Of a DNA stretch of 64,000 nucleotides, positions 63,957 through 64,000 are shown piece after piece (position 1 is the first letter of the stretch; the number at the start of each line of letters is the position of its first letter). The DNA is from Asaia prunellae JCM 25354 (GTDB lineage: Bacteria; Pseudomonadota; Alphaproteobacteria; Acetobacterales; Acetobacteraceae): assembly GCF_000613885.1 (NCBI RefSeq), contig NZ_BAJV01000010.1, forward strand, positions 62,001-126,000, given 5' to 3'. The position numbers and the translations under genes are program-made. A model generated the notes under the pieces. That model worked only from the letters and a program-made list of their open reading frames with translations, made no database searches and had not been told where the DNA came from.

Positions 63957-64000
63957 GTAGCCGTGCTGCAAATAACCGGTAATAGCTGGGGCACAACATA

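Noticed and set aside
1-64000. CRISPR array, insertion sequence, prophage or toxin-antitoxin locus
   Set aside because: I found no regularly spaced direct repeats, transposase or integrase motifs, phage structural proteins, or paired small toxin/antitoxin genes.

Overview
The window comes from an acetic acid bacterium (Acetobacteraceae, Alphaproteobacteria). The indicators are a membrane-bound PQQ dehydrogenase, a gluconate-dehydrogenase-like GMC flavoprotein, a full set of hopanoid genes (hpnABC, hpnDE, shc, hpnG, hpnL) and alphaproteobacterial small families (DUF3126, a 61-residue basic protein). Species cannot be fixed from the sequence alone. Genes are dense, frequently overlap by ATGA, and the DNA is moderately GC-rich except for one clearly AT-rich stretch at about 31.4-35.2 kb.

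Layout: 0-4.7 kb holds a partial membrane protein, htpG, a Nudix hydrolase, a HAD phosphatase and a periplasmic glycerophosphodiester phosphodiesterase. 4.8-9.1 kb holds a TonB-dependent receptor, then ompW and an Fnr-type regulator arranged divergently around an Fnr-like box. 9.2-15.4 kb holds murA, a two-gene GMC dehydrogenase operon bracketed by two related palindromic repeats, dcd, a monooxygenase-fold protein and a glycosyltransferase. 15.4-24.7 kb holds a PQQ dehydrogenase, a LysR regulator divergent from a three-gene efflux pump (MFS, membrane fusion protein, outer membrane factor), and a lipoprotein. 24.8-31.2 kb holds an SDR protein, a repeat-containing periplasmic protein, ribokinase, a family 9 glycosyltransferase, thrS and infC (ATA start). 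31.2-35.2 kb is the AT-rich segment with an RTX-like exoprotein and a DUF488 protein. 35.3-44.4 kb holds tRNA-Ser(GGA), trpF, pyrF and lapA on one strand, and secB, a 995-residue repeat-bearing glycosyltransferase, an M20 peptidase, pdxA and pdxJ on the other. 44.3-52.7 kb holds small lipo/secreted proteins, a GT2, moeB-dsrE, an SH3 protein, pyk and tyrA. 52.7-63.9 kb is the hopanoid locus: hpnL, then hpnA-B-C, two inverted intruding genes (a Tat-signal aminotransferase and a cupin), then hpnD-E-shc-hpnG.

The hopanoid genes make a coherent pathway. HpnD, HpnC and HpnE convert farnesyl diphosphate to squalene, Shc cyclises it, and HpnG, HpnA and HpnB act on side chains, with HpnL as a probable membrane transporter. 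The PQQ and GMC dehydrogenases fit the oxidative sugar/polyol metabolism of this group.

The most important caution is that nine genes, including the essential thrS, carry frame breaks. All of them can be repaired by putting back single missing bases, often in short homopolymers. This looks like a deletion-biased sequence assembly, not gene decay, so I annotate these loci as full-length genes with frame breaks. I saw no CRISPR array, insertion sequence, prophage or rRNA. I did not find a convincing wholly new system. The best leads are the AT-rich exoprotein segment, the SecB/995-residue glycosyltransferase pair, the intruding aminotransferase-cupin pair, and a possible small RNA near 37.2 kb.
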